From contig PYJA01000089.1 in assembly GCA_003635185.1 (NCBI GenBank), forward strand, positions 1-63,203: DNA of 63,203 bases, in the 5' to 3' direction. Shown one piece after another: positions 17,514-27,518 of this stretch (positions within the stretch are counted from its first letter, which is position 1; each line of letters starts with the position of its first letter). The stretch comes from Candidatus Poribacteria bacterium (lineage in GTDB: Bacteria; Poribacteria; WGA-4E; WGA-3G). Below the pieces are notes generated by a model. It ran no database searches, was not told the DNA's origin, and saw nothing but the letters and a program-made list of their open reading frames with translations. The translations under genes and the position numbers were made by a program.

Positions 17514-17621
17514 TTAGCGAGATTAGGAAATCTCGCCAGCAGCAAGTGTACACCTCTGCTGGCGAGGCAGGGAATGCCTAAATGGCATTGGTCCCGTTGA
17601 TTTCTTCCTAACCTCGCTAAC
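17514..17621. repeat. Compound palindromic element (GGTT-AGGA-AACC type)
   Basis: The outer arms TTAGCGAGATTAGGAA (17514 on) and TTCCTAACCTCGCTAA (to about 17620) pair. Inside, CTCGCCAGCAG (17532-17542) pairs perfectly with CTGCTGGCGAG (17556-17566), and AATGCC/GGCATT forms a further stem. It resembles elements at 13489-13745 and 24368-24430. Confidence 0.65.
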
Positions 17622-17672
17622 GTAAAGGTAATTATGGATTTTACTATAACATAACGCGCTGGAGAAGATAAC

Positions 17673-20600
17673 GTGAAGAATAGCAAGAAATTCATTGCCC
17701 TCATTTCTGCAGTATGGATACTCATTTTATTTTATCAGAATGTCCAAGCACAACAGAATCTGGCACAAGAAGCGTACGCTATCTTTGAACAATCCTGCCT
17801 AATATGCCACGGTGAAAACGGAGCCTATCGGGAATCACTCATTATTGAACACACAGCACTTATTGAAGGTGGTGCAGTCATCCCTGGAAACCCAGAGGAT
17901 TCCGTGTTCTATCAACGGCTCATTGAAACGGACATTGCCAAGCGGATGCCACTCGGACAACCGCCACTTGCCCCCGAAGCGATTGAGACGATCCATCAAT
18001 GGATTGCAGCAGGCGCACCCGATTGGGACGCTATTCCCAAACCAAAACCCGACTTTATTACAAACGATACACTTCTTGAAACGATTGAAAACCACGTCAA
18101 TTCTCTTTCACCGCGGGACAAATCGTTCGCCCGTTATTTTACATTAACACATCTCTATAACGCAGGTGAAACGACTGAAGCACTCAACGCGTATCGGCGC
18201 GCCCTCTCAAAATTGATTAATAGCCTCTCTTGGGGACGCAAGGTTGTTAAGCCTCAACCGATTGATGCCGAACAAACGCTTTTCTACATTGACTTCCGTG
18301 ATTACGAATGGGATGTGCGAAACGATGCATGGACACAGATTGAACAAACGTATCCCTACAAAATAACGTTTGATGCGCCGACACAAGCACATCTCCGCGA
18401 AAAACTAACAACCCTACAGCAAGAGATGAATTGCGAAGTGCCGTTTATCAATGTGGATTGGTTTCTTGCAACTGCCTCGCTGCCACCGCTCTACCATGAC
18501 ATACTCGCGCTACCCGAAACAGACCGCGAATTAGAGGCATCCCTTGAGGTATTCGTTGCTGAAAACCTGCTAAATGCACCGGGAAAACGCGTTTGGCGTG
18601 CGGGTTTCAATAATTCCCGTGTTTCAAGACACAATCGCGTTGTTGAGCGTCACATATCACGGTATGGTGCGTATTGGAAAAGTTATGACTTTGCGGGGAG
18701 TGCGGAGTCACAGAATATCTTTACACATCCACTTGATTTCACACACGACGGTGGCGAAATTATCTTTAACCTACCGAACGGGTTGCAGGCATACTATCTT
18801 GCAGATGGCGACGGTAACCGACTTAATGAAGCACCGATAAGCATTGTTTCTAATCCCGCTGTGGGTGATCCGACAGTTCGCAATGGTCTCTCCTGCATCG
18901 GTTGCCACACAAAGGGGATGCAGACGTTTGAAGACGAGGTGCGTGCTGTTGTTGAACAGATCGAGAACCCACCTTTTAACAAAGATCGCGCATTAGACCT
19001 CTATGTTGAAAAAACGGTAATGGATGAACTCGTTGAAGAGGATACACAACGTTACAGAGATGCACTTGAAGCGGCAGGTGGTGTGTTTGGCGGTATTGAA
19101 CCGGTCCAACGATTGCATGAGGCGTTTCAAACACCTCTCAGTGCTGCACATGCTGCAGCTGCGGTTGGCTTGGAAACTGACGTGTTCCTTGAAAAGATAA
19201 GCAAAAGTCCAACTTTGCAAAACTTATTAGGGACATTGGTGTTAGAAAATGGCACGGTAAAACGCGACGCATGGACATCGGATTTTCACGATGTGGTTTC
19301 TGGGATCAACTCTCCTGATACCGTCCCGCCACCTGTTGTGGAGCGACCAGAAATTATTCCTGGTGCTGGTGTCCACATTCCCGATCCAAATTTACGCGCA
19401 ACACTTAATAGAATACTGGACAAACCCAGTGACGCACCTATCACTATAGAAGAAATGGAAAGTTTTAATGGATTTGGTTTTCATGGAACACGGTTACATA
19501 GTCCCATCGGACCCTGGATTGAGGGAAGGAATTTGCATTACGCTGGCATACAAGATCTGACCGGATTAAATTATGCTATTAATTTACAATCATTATCATT
19601 GGCGGGAAATGATATAACTGACTTGACACCAATTATGAAACTCCCAAATCTTGTAATGCTTGACATCGGCAATAATGATAAAATATCAGACCTTTCACAA
19701 ATTGCGAAACTGCCAAATCTTAAAGAGCTTTATATTGCCAATAATGATAAAATATCAGACCTTACACCGATGATAGGTCTAAAAAAATTGGAAGTGTTTG
19801 TATTTGAAAATTGTCCTGAAATAACAAGTCTTTCAGCATTAAAAGGGTTAACAGAATTGAAACATATACAAGCCGGACACAATTTCAAGATTTCGGATTT
19901 GTCACCATTGGCTGGAAAAGAAAAATTCAAGAGTATTCTTCTTTGGGGACCGCCTATAAGTGATTTATCGCCATTAGCAAACTTACCTAATATTGAAAAC
20001 ATAAATATGTGTGGAAATGAAATATCTGTGATACCGTCTTTTGAAAATGCTCCTAAACTCAAAACATTATATATTTTTAATAATAATGTTTCTGATGTCT
20101 CTACTTTACAAAATCTAAAGGGTTTAGAACGTTTAAATCTAAGGGATAATAAGATCACAGATATAACGCCACTATCAGGGTTGACCAATCTAAAATGGTT
20201 AGACCTCACTGCCAATCCAATAACAGATTTTTCGCCATTGGCGGAACTTTCGCAGAATACAAATATAATTGCAGGTAGTGTTAATATTCCGGACCGAAAC
20301 TTACGTGCAGCAATAGCAGAAGCGCTCGGTAAAGATGGGACTGGGGTTATACCGATTACGTTTGAAGAGATGGCAACATTAACACAACTAAGAGCAAGTG
20401 ACAGGGACATTAAGGACTTAACAGGACTTGAGTTTGCGATAAATCTGGAAGAGATGTGGATTGGACATAACCCTGTGTCCGATCTGGCACCACTTGCCGG
20501 ATTGAAAAATTTTATTGGTTTACATGCCTGGGAAACCCGTATATCTGATCTCTCACCACTTTCGGGACTGACAAAACTGAGATGGTTAGACTTTGGGCGC

Positions 20601-23600
20601 ACCCCAACAGATGGAAATAGAAAGTTAATTGGGAGTTTGGATTTGACACCCCTGGCAGAGATAACAAGCCTAAAAAAATTGACGTTTTATGCATGTGGCA
20701 TACAAGACATTTCATCACTGGCAGGGTTAACAGATTTGATTACATTAGATATTTCTAATAACTCCGTAACAGATTTATCACCCATTGCGGGGTTAATTAA
20801 CTTGGAGAATTTAGGAGTTAGGCACAGTGGCATATCAGATATAACGCCTCTGGCAGCATTGACTAAATTGAAAAATCTGGATTTCCGCGCAAACAACATA
20901 TCGGATGTATCGCCTTTGGCAGGACTGGTAAATTTGGAGTTTCTTAACCTTTATGGTAATTCAATATCAGACATTTCTCCTTTGGAAGGATTATCTGTAT
21001 TCCCTATGAATACTTGGTGGGTTGGAAACCCGGGTTCTGCTTACCCCGGACCGACGATAGAGGGTCCCTGGTTGTGGTTGAATTTGTCTGCTAAACATTT
21101 TGACACAGATTGGTTGGCAGTCGCAAGTGGTGGCACTGTAACCGAGCAACAAGTTGCCACGTACGGTGCAGCAGAGGGAACACTTGTTGGAGACAGCATG
21201 TGGAAAACTAGCAGAATTGACCCTAATTCCTATAACATTAATAGATTGCTGGACTCTTTTGGTGGAGAGTACAGAACCCGAAAGTACAACGGGATTTACG
21301 GTTTTATCGTCTTGAATTCACCTCAGGAACAGAAAACAATAATGCTTCAAGGAAAATCAACTGGCAATTCTATAAAAATCTGGATCAACGGTGAGTTGGT
21401 TCATAAGGATATTGAAACAATTGGTGATGGTCATCGTTATGATCGATTTTTTCCTGTTACGCTGAAAGAAGGAACAAATATTTTGTTAGTTGCAAGTCAG
21501 AATACAAATAATTTTCGGGCATGGACAGGCTTTTTCGCATTTGAAGAAGGCACAGAGTATACAGTGCTAAATACTTCGGATATTGCTATTCCCGATCCAA
21601 ACCTCCGCGCGGTAATCGTAGAGACCCTTGGCAAAGAGGATACTGTTCCAATTACGTTTCAAGAGATGGCAACGTTAACAACCTTAAGAGCAAGTAACAA
21701 GGACATTAAAGATTTAACAGGACTTGAACACGCTATAAATTTAGAAGAGTTGTGGATTTCAGAAAACCCTATATCTGACTTATCACCACTATCCGGATTG
21801 AAAAACTTTATAGGTCTACACGCGTGGGATACCGATATTACAGATTTGTCGCCACTTGCCGAAATGTCCAAATTGAGATGGTTAGATTTCGGTCGCACAC
21901 CGATATCCGACCTATCTCCTTTAGCAGACATATCAAGCCTGAGAAAACTAACAGTTTATGCAGGTAGTAACTTAAATGATATCTCACCGCTAGCAGAATT
22001 AACAGGCTTAACATTTTTGAATCTTGGCGGTAATAGGATATCGGACATATCACCCGTTGCGGGGTTAATCAACTTGGAATCTCTAATAGTTTACCACGGT
22101 GGTGCACTAACATCTGACTTATCGGCTCTGGCAGGATTGACAAAGCTAAAACACCTAAATCTTCGTGATAAAAGAACAATATCCGATCTATCACCGCTAT
22201 CGGGTTTAACAGAATTAACATCATTAATACTTTTCGGTAATATTATATCAGACTTATCTCCACTATCCACTCTAATCAATTTGGAAGAATTAGACCTTAG
22301 TGAAAATTTAATATCAGACATATCTCCCTTAGCAGTATTAACAAACTTAGTATCACTCAATCTCGCAAAAAACAGTATCTCAGACATATCCCCTTTGTTA
22401 GAATTGGGCAATATAAAGAGTTTAAATCTCAATGATAATTTGATAACAGACACTTCTCCTTTAGAGAAATGGTTTTCCAAAGACACATACATTAAGTTTC
22501 TTAGAAATCCAGGTGTTCCCAAAGATGGCCCGAACATATTAGGTCCCTGGCTGTGGATGTTAGTCCGAGATCGACACCTTGATAGTACAACGGATTTGTT
22601 GGCAGAGGCAAGTAATGGATCGGTAACAGAAGATCAGATTGCTGTTAATGGCGCAACGCCAGGAACATTTGTAGGAGATATACAGTGGACAACTCACAAT
22701 ATTTCTACCACAGGTAAACAAAACCTGCTGGATGTGTTACGCGATCTCGGTCAATCGAATTATTCAAACTATGCTGAAATACACAATAATGTTCTTTACG
22801 GTTCCATGGTATTATATTCTCCACGAGAACAGCAAACAACAATATTTGTAGGCACCGATGGGCACCATAAGATTTGGCTAAATGGGGAATATGTCCACAA
22901 TGATTTAGGTTTTCAAAGAAGCTACTTCCTTGATTACGATATGTTTTTTTCTGTCACGTTGAAACAGGGAATAAATATGTTGTTAGTTGCAATTGACGGC
23001 GGATACTGGTTTAACTGCTTCCTCGGATTCGCAGAAGGCACAGAATATACAGTGGTACCGCCTGATGTTCGCTTAACATTTTCTACATCCGAAACAAACC
23101 TTCTCACTGGCGATACATTCACGCTAAATCTCAACGCAGAAAACATCACTGATTTAGCAGGGTGGCAAACAGATATAGTGTTTGACCCGAATGTACTGGA
23201 AGCAGTTGAAGTCACCGAAGGCGATTTTTTGAAGTCAGAAGGTAGTGCCACCTTTTTCCAAGGCGGCACGATTGATAACACGGGGGGTAAAATTAAAGGT
23301 ATGTTTGCGGCGCGACAATCTGAAGGGGGTGTGAGTGGCACAGGCACGCTGCTCTCCGTAACATTCATGGCAAAAGCTGGCGCCGAAACACAAATTACGC
23401 TGGAAAACTTCGAATTCGGTGCAAGTGACGGTACGATCATACCTACTGTTCCGCCAAATATTACGATCACTGTCGGAGAATATCCGGCATGGGATGTAAA
23501 TCAGGATGGACGGGGAAGCATTCTGGATCTGATACTTGTAGCGCAAGACTTAGGTTCAGGCGCGCCTGCAAACTTGCGAACAGATGTAAATAGAGATGGC

Positions 23601-24107
23601 GTTATCAATGTGCAAGACCTCATTATTGTGTCACAGCACATCGGTGAATCAACAGACTCTGCTGCGTCTCCTGTACTTGCAATGGACAACAAGGAATTTA
23701 CACTTATAATGGTCCAGGCATGGATAGATCAAGCGCAGGCTGCAAATGACGGTTCACTTGCTTTCCGACAAGGGATAGAGAACCTTCAGAAACTTTTGGC
23801 ATCGATGCTTCCTGAAAAGACAACACTGTTGGCAAACTATCCGAATCCGTTCAATCCAGAGACGTGGATACCGTATCACCTCGCGAAACCAGCGAATGTT
23901 ACTTTGACGATCTATGCTGCAAATGGAGCGATTGTTCGGACATTGGCGTTAGGGCATCAGGCCGCGGGTATTTACCAGAGTCGGAGTCGTGCGGCGCATT
24001 GGGATGGCAAAAACAGTGTGGGTGAGTCTGTGGCAAGTGGTGTCTATTTCTATACGCTAACAGCAGGCGATTTCACCGCAACGCGAAAAATGTTAATTTT
24101 GAAGTAA
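17673..24107 (+). CDS. Giant secreted cytochrome-c / LRR / cohesin / dockerin protein
   Basis: 2144 residues from a GTG with GGAGAAG upstream. In order: signal peptide (1-26); planctomycete-type cytochrome c with CLICH at 42-46 and a later CIGCH at 408-412, so two covalent haems are possible; then three blocks opening with IPDxNLRAxI (about 565, 871, 1306) that hold internalin-like leucine-rich repeats (I-S-D-L-S-P-L-A-G-L). Two carbohydrate-binding-like modules (about 1131-1300 and 1624-1795, IWINGELVHKD) follow LRR blocks. A cohesin-like domain (1800-1935), a dockerin pair (DVNQDGRGS near 1941, DVNRDGVIN near 1971) and a FlgD-like C-terminal module (YPNPFNPETW, about 2056-2144) end it. Probably cell-surface adhesion; redox activity is open. 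Confidence 0.9.
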   Translation: MKNSKKFIALISAVWILILFYQNVQAQQNLAQEAYAIFEQSCLICHGENGAYRESLIIEHTALIEGGAVIPGNPEDSVFYQRLIETDIAKRMPLGQPPLAPEAIETIHQWIAAGAPDWDAIPKPKPDFITNDTLLETIENHVNSLSPRDKSFARYFTLTHLYNAGETTEALNAYRRALSKLINSLSWGRKVVKPQPIDAEQTLFYIDFRDYEWDVRNDAWTQIEQTYPYKITFDAPTQAHLREKLTTLQQEMNCEVPFINVDWFLATASLPPLYHDILALPETDRELEASLEVFVAENLLNAPGKRVWRAGFNNSRVSRHNRVVERHISRYGAYWKSYDFAGSAESQNIFTHPLDFTHDGGEIIFNLPNGLQAYYLADGDGNRLNEAPISIVSNPAVGDPTVRNGLSCIGCHTKGMQTFEDEVRAVVEQIENPPFNKDRALDLYVEKTVMDELVEEDTQRYRDALEAAGGVFGGIEPVQRLHEAFQTPLSAAHAAAAVGLETDVFLEKISKSPTLQNLLGTLVLENGTVKRDAWTSDFHDVVSGINSPDTVPPPVVERPEIIPGAGVHIPDPNLRATLNRILDKPSDAPITIEEMESFNGFGFHGTRLHSPIGPWIEGRNLHYAGIQDLTGLNYAINLQSLSLAGNDITDLTPIMKLPNLVMLDIGNNDKISDLSQIAKLPNLKELYIANNDKISDLTPMIGLKKLEVFVFENCPEITSLSALKGLTELKHIQAGHNFKISDLSPLAGKEKFKSILLWGPPISDLSPLANLPNIENINMCGNEISVIPSFENAPKLKTLYIFNNNVSDVSTLQNLKGLERLNLRDNKITDITPLSGLTNLKWLDLTANPITDFSPLAELSQNTNIIAGSVNIPDRNLRAAIAEALGKDGTGVIPITFEEMATLTQLRASDRDIKDLTGLEFAINLEEMWIGHNPVSDLAPLAGLKNFIGLHAWETRISDLSPLSGLTKLRWLDFGRTPTDGNRKLIGSLDLTPLAEITSLKKLTFYACGIQDISSLAGLTDLITLDISNNSVTDLSPIAGLINLENLGVRHSGISDITPLAALTKLKNLDFRANNISDVSPLAGLVNLEFLNLYGNSISDISPLEGLSVFPMNTWWVGNPGSAYPGPTIEGPWLWLNLSAKHFDTDWLAVASGGTVTEQQVATYGAAEGTLVGDSMWKTSRIDPNSYNINRLLDSFGGEYRTRKYNGIYGFIVLNSPQEQKTIMLQGKSTGNSIKIWINGELVHKDIETIGDGHRYDRFFPVTLKEGTNILLVASQNTNNFRAWTGFFAFEEGTEYTVLNTSDIAIPDPNLRAVIVETLGKEDTVPITFQEMATLTTLRASNKDIKDLTGLEHAINLEELWISENPISDLSPLSGLKNFIGLHAWDTDITDLSPLAEMSKLRWLDFGRTPISDLSPLADISSLRKLTVYAGSNLNDISPLAELTGLTFLNLGGNRISDISPVAGLINLESLIVYHGGALTSDLSALAGLTKLKHLNLRDKRTISDLSPLSGLTELTSLILFGNIISDLSPLSTLINLEELDLSENLISDISPLAVLTNLVSLNLAKNSISDISPLLELGNIKSLNLNDNLITDTSPLEKWFSKDTYIKFLRNPGVPKDGPNILGPWLWMLVRDRHLDSTTDLLAEASNGSVTEDQIAVNGATPGTFVGDIQWTTHNISTTGKQNLLDVLRDLGQSNYSNYAEIHNNVLYGSMVLYSPREQQTTIFVGTDGHHKIWLNGEYVHNDLGFQRSYFLDYDMFFSVTLKQGINMLLVAIDGGYWFNCFLGFAEGTEYTVVPPDVRLTFSTSETNLLTGDTFTLNLNAENITDLAGWQTDIVFDPNVLEAVEVTEGDFLKSEGSATFFQGGTIDNTGGKIKGMFAARQSEGGVSGTGTLLSVTFMAKAGAETQITLENFEFGASDGTIIPTVPPNITITVGEYPAWDVNQDGRGSILDLILVAQDLGSGAPANLRTDVNRDGVINVQDLIIVSQHIGESTDSAASPVLAMDNKEFTLIMVQAWIDQAQAANDGSLAFRQGIENLQKLLASMLPEKTTLLANYPNPFNPETWIPYHLAKPANVTLTIYAANGAIVRTLALGHQAAGIYQSRSRAAHWDGKNSVGESVASGVYFYTLTAGDFTATRKMLILK

Positions 24108-24445
24108 ATTTTGACAGGAAATTGCATTATATAACATAAGTTGTTATTTATGTAGCACAAACTGTTAGTTTGTGCATCTGTGGAACACGGAGAATGCCAT
24201 TGAGCGAATGCGCGTATGGCATTCGCCATGATTCATACCGTTGATTTACTAAAAGTTTGCGCTACAAAGACTTTTACCGAGTTTACGTTAAATAGAAAAT
24301 ACCAATGTTATAGTAAAATCCAAAAATATGTGGACATTTCAATGAACAACAATCCCCACACCATCACGCTGGTGAGGTTAGGAAACCTCACCAGCAGAGG
24401 GGCCCGCTGACGAGGTTTCCTAACCTCGTCAATGTAAAAGTAATT
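24108..24445. other. Intergenic region packed with palindromes
   Basis: GCACAAACT-GTT-AGTTTGTGC at 24155-24175 could end transcription of the 17673 gene, but it lacks a T tract. GAATGCCAT/ATGGCATTC pair at 24192-24224. Two perfect hairpins follow at 24368-24430. Bases 24431-24470 resemble 17622-17660, so this upstream region may be an old duplicate. No gene seen. Confidence 0.55.
24368..24430. repeat. Two adjacent perfect hairpins (GGTT-AGGA-AACC family)
   Basis: GCTGGTGAGGTT-AGGA-AACCTCACCAGC occupies 24368-24395. GACGAGGTT-TCCT-AACCTCGTC occupies 24409-24430. The loops AGGA and TCCT are complementary, so the second unit is the first read from the other strand. The unit recurs at 13489-13510, 13724-13745 and, less perfectly, 17514-17621. 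Confidence 0.7.
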
Positions 24446-25720
24446 ATGAATTTCACTATAAAATACGTCACGATATTCATTCTCTTTAGCACTTTCGGAA
24501 ACCTCGCTTTAGCCAACCGTGCCAATGAATTCTACCAAAGCGGCATAAAATATGCGGAAGAAGGACGGTATAGTCCGGCACTCAAGGCATTTGATGCAGC
24601 AATCCGTTCAGCGAAAGCAGGGACAGATAAAAACTGGCTTGCGGAGGTTCATTTTCAGAAAGCGTCCGCTTACTATGCATTAGAGAAATTTGAAAAGGCA
24701 GTATCGGAATATAAAGAAGCTATCACACACAATCCAAATTCTACTGTTTTCTACAACGCACTCGGTATAACGCACTCAGAACTCAAACAATATAACGCGG
24801 CGCTTGATACCTTTAAGAAGGCGTTAACGTTATCACCCAAGAAAGCAGAACCACACTATAATATAGGATTAGTTTATCTGAAACAGGGGATTTTTCCACC
24901 TGCTGTTGATGCTTTCAAACAAGCTGTCGCTATTGATGCAAAATGGGCAAATGCCCATTACGGACTTGCTGAAGCGTCCCTGAAACAAGGACTTCTTTCC
25001 CAAGCAGAAAAATCTTATGTGAAGGCAATTCGTCTTAATCCCGATGGAATCGGTGCGAATTTAGGTTTAGGACAGGTCCATGCTAAGCAGAAACGTTATG
25101 AAAATGCTATAACTCAATTTCAAAAAGTGATTGAAATTCAGAGTGATAACACAGAGGCACATTACCAACTCGCCCAGGCATATATCAAACTTGGACAGAA
25201 AGAAAAAGCAGCGTCAACAATGGCGTTCTTCAAAATCCTCCGCCACACCGACCCACTTCTTCAAAAAGCTCAGAAGTGGGTCAAAATTCATCCAGATGAT
25301 CCAAAAGGCTATAATAATCTTGGTATCTTGTACCTAACGCGTAAACGGCATAACAAAGCAATTGAAAACTACAAACGCGCCATTTCGCTATCTCCGACTT
25401 TAACCGCTGCGCATTACAATTTAGGGCTTGCCTACCACAAACAAGAAAAATTAAAACTCGCAATTGAGGCATATCAAAAAGCACTCTCTCTTGATGCTAA
25501 ACTCGCTATTGCCCATAACAATATCGCTGTCTGCTATACTGAATTGCAAGCAGATCTTGATAAAGCACTAACCCACGCCCAAACTGCCACAGACCTTGCA
25601 CCAACTGAGGCTAATTATTGGGATACGCTTGCCACGGTTTACACCCAGCTTGGACTAAACAGTGAAGCAAAACAAGCCCGCCAAAAGCAGGTCTCCCTTT
25701 TATCTAAATCAAAAAAATGA
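24446..25720 (+). CDS. Exported TPR-repeat protein
   Basis: 424 residues: signal peptide to about 23 (ending LALA), then about ten tetratricopeptide units, e.g. AEPHYNIGLVYLKQGIFPPA and AAHYNLGLAYHKQEKLKLA. Probably a periplasmic protein-binding scaffold. It overlaps the next gene by four bases (ATGA). A TPR protein coupled to a CRTAC1/ASPIC protein is a recurring pair in environmental bacteria; the joint function is unknown. Confidence 0.9.
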   Translation: MNFTIKYVTIFILFSTFGNLALANRANEFYQSGIKYAEEGRYSPALKAFDAAIRSAKAGTDKNWLAEVHFQKASAYYALEKFEKAVSEYKEAITHNPNSTVFYNALGITHSELKQYNAALDTFKKALTLSPKKAEPHYNIGLVYLKQGIFPPAVDAFKQAVAIDAKWANAHYGLAEASLKQGLLSQAEKSYVKAIRLNPDGIGANLGLGQVHAKQKRYENAITQFQKVIEIQSDNTEAHYQLAQAYIKLGQKEKAASTMAFFKILRHTDPLLQKAQKWVKIHPDDPKGYNNLGILYLTRKRHNKAIENYKRAISLSPTLTAAHYNLGLAYHKQEKLKLAIEAYQKALSLDAKLAIAHNNIAVCYTELQADLDKALTHAQTATDLAPTEANYWDTLATVYTQLGLNSEAKQARQKQVSLLSKSKK

Positions 25721-27420
25721 GAAGTGTTTGCTATCTTCTACTATGTTTTATTTTCTTGAGTACTCCCGCCTATACGGAGGTTCAATTCGTTGATGCCACT
25801 GCCGCTGCAGGAATTGACTTTAAACACTATGATGGCAGAAGCGGTGAAAAATATCTCATTGAAACGCTCGGTTCTGGTGCACTCTTTTTTGACTTTAACG
25901 TTGATGGTCACCTTGACCTATATATTGTTAATGCTGCACACATCCCATCGCCTACCCAACCAGTAGAATCTGCTGATAAAAACAACTATCTTCCAACAAA
26001 TAAACTGTATCAGAACAATGGTGATGGCACTTTTACTGACATTACTGAAAAAGCTGGTGTTGGCGGGACTGGATACGGTGTCGGTTGTGCTGCCGCAGAT
26101 ATTAATAACGATGGCTTTCCTGAAATATACGTTACAAACTTCGGAAGCAACCGCCTCTACCAGAACAATGGTGATGGCACTTTTACTGACATTACTGAAA
26201 AAGCTGGCGTTGGTGACAAACGTTGGGGAACAGGTTGTGCATTTTTGGATTACAATTTAGATGGGAATGTTGACCTATATGTTGTCAACTATATGATATT
26301 TTCTACTGAGGGAAACCAAGGATGGCTCTCACGCGGTGCCCGTATCTATTGTAGTCCAGTAGACCAAATGGATAACAGGCGTTTCAAGAGTGAACCGGAC
26401 ATTCTCTATCGTAATAACGGAGATGGCACTTTCACAGATGTTACCGATGCAGCTGGCATTTCACACCGTGCCCTCGGACTCGCTGTTGCTGTTGGGGATT
26501 ATGATAACGATGGCGACCCTGACCTACACATCGCTAACGACATGGAACCTGACCTGCTTTACCAAAACAGTGGTGATGGCACATTTATTGATATAACAGA
26601 TCTCACTGGGACAGGGTACGACGAAAATGGCATGCCCGGCAGCGGCATGGGGAGTGCTTTCGGTGACTACGATAACGACGGGGACCTTGATTTAGTTGTG
26701 AGCAATGCACCATCCCAACCTGTACTTCTTTTTCATAATGAAGAGACGCTATTTTTTACGGATACATCCTTTGCTTCAGGAATTGGGGCGGTGACTGTTC
26801 CTTATTTCAAGTGGGCAGTCGAATTCTTCGATTACAACAACGATGGACTCCAAGACATCTTCGTTTCCAACGGACATCTTCAAGATAACATTGCACTTTT
26901 TTCGGATGCTACATATCCACAAACAGACCTGCTTTTGCAGAACATTCACCGAGATGGGAGACATACTTTCTCCGATGTTTCTGCAGAAGTCCGGTTAACA
27001 CAATTGACTAAAATGGTCGGTCGAGGTGCAGCTTTTGGAGATTACGATAACGATGGAGATATTGATATTTTTCTCAATCACTCCAATCAACCTGCCAAAC
27101 TGCTTCGCAACGATGGCGGAAACAGTAATAATTGGATTACAATTCACACAATCGGTACGCAGAGCAACGCATCTGGAATCGGCACAAAAATTACTTTGAA
27201 AGCAGGCACACTCTCACTCTTCAAAGAGGTTCATAGCGGGTCCAGTTATCTCTCACAAAACGATCTTCGCGTTCACTTTGGGCTTGAAAAAAACACAAAA
27301 ATTGACTCTCTTGAATTCCGCTGGCCAAGTGGGCATACAGATAACTTTTCTGATCTGAAAGCAAATCAGGTACTCCATATTAAAGAGGGACAAGGAGTTG
27401 TAAACGGACAAAAAGATTGA
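25717..27420 (+). CDS. CRTAC1-family protein: FG-GAP/VCBS repeats with ASPIC/UnbV domain
   Basis: 567 residues, signal peptide to about 21 (STPAYTE). At least seven FG-GAP-like units follow, each with a calcium-loop pattern (DFNVDGHLD, DYNLDGNVD, DYDNDGDPD, DYDNDGDLD, DYNNDGLQD, DYDNDGDID), so a calcium-binding beta-propeller is likely. The last 100 residues are an ASPIC/UnbV domain (GIGTKITLKAG ... RVHFGLEKNTKIDSLEFRWPSG). Two propeller blades share an identical 47-base stretch (26011 and 26161), a sign of recent internal duplication. Surface protein of unknown target. Confidence 0.92.
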   Translation: MRSVCYLLLCFIFLSTPAYTEVQFVDATAAAGIDFKHYDGRSGEKYLIETLGSGALFFDFNVDGHLDLYIVNAAHIPSPTQPVESADKNNYLPTNKLYQNNGDGTFTDITEKAGVGGTGYGVGCAAADINNDGFPEIYVTNFGSNRLYQNNGDGTFTDITEKAGVGDKRWGTGCAFLDYNLDGNVDLYVVNYMIFSTEGNQGWLSRGARIYCSPVDQMDNRRFKSEPDILYRNNGDGTFTDVTDAAGISHRALGLAVAVGDYDNDGDPDLHIANDMEPDLLYQNSGDGTFIDITDLTGTGYDENGMPGSGMGSAFGDYDNDGDLDLVVSNAPSQPVLLFHNEETLFFTDTSFASGIGAVTVPYFKWAVEFFDYNNDGLQDIFVSNGHLQDNIALFSDATYPQTDLLLQNIHRDGRHTFSDVSAEVRLTQLTKMVGRGAAFGDYDNDGDIDIFLNHSNQPAKLLRNDGGNSNNWITIHTIGTQSNASGIGTKITLKAGTLSLFKEVHSGSSYLSQNDLRVHFGLEKNTKIDSLEFRWPSGHTDNFSDLKANQVLHIKEGQGVVNGQKD

Positions 27421-27445
27421 CAATGGAATTTAGATAGGGTATCAT
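27417..27445 (+). promoter_or_regulatory. Sigma-70 promoter for the PhyH-type gene
   Basis: TTGACA (27417-27422), 17 bp, TATCAT (27440-27445). The -35 overlaps the stop of the CRTAC1 gene. The downstream ATG is at 27519. Confidence 0.6.
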
Positions 27446-27518
27446 AACACCAATATGATATTTGTATAAAACGGAAAGTTACAACAGATTTGAAATATTT
27501 TAGGGAGAGAACTTATCA

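Larger units (their letters stand above)
17099..17672. other. Intergenic region between divergent large genes, rich in palindromes
   Basis: No gene is supported. It holds a copy of a short dispersed repeat (17358-17386, matching 6091-6120), an inverted repeat at 17239-17296 and a compound palindrome at 17514-17621. Divergent promoters should lie here, but I cannot place them with confidence. Confidence 0.5.

Noticed and set aside
19730-22537. Long minus-strand frames opposite the LRR protein (19730-20602, 21659-21931, 22091-22537)
   Set aside because: They mirror the LRR repeats of the plus strand; repeated sequence makes long shadow frames.
24155-24175. GCACAAACT/AGTTTGTGC hairpin as a rho-independent terminator
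   Set aside because: There is no T tract after the stem, so I list it only as a palindrome.
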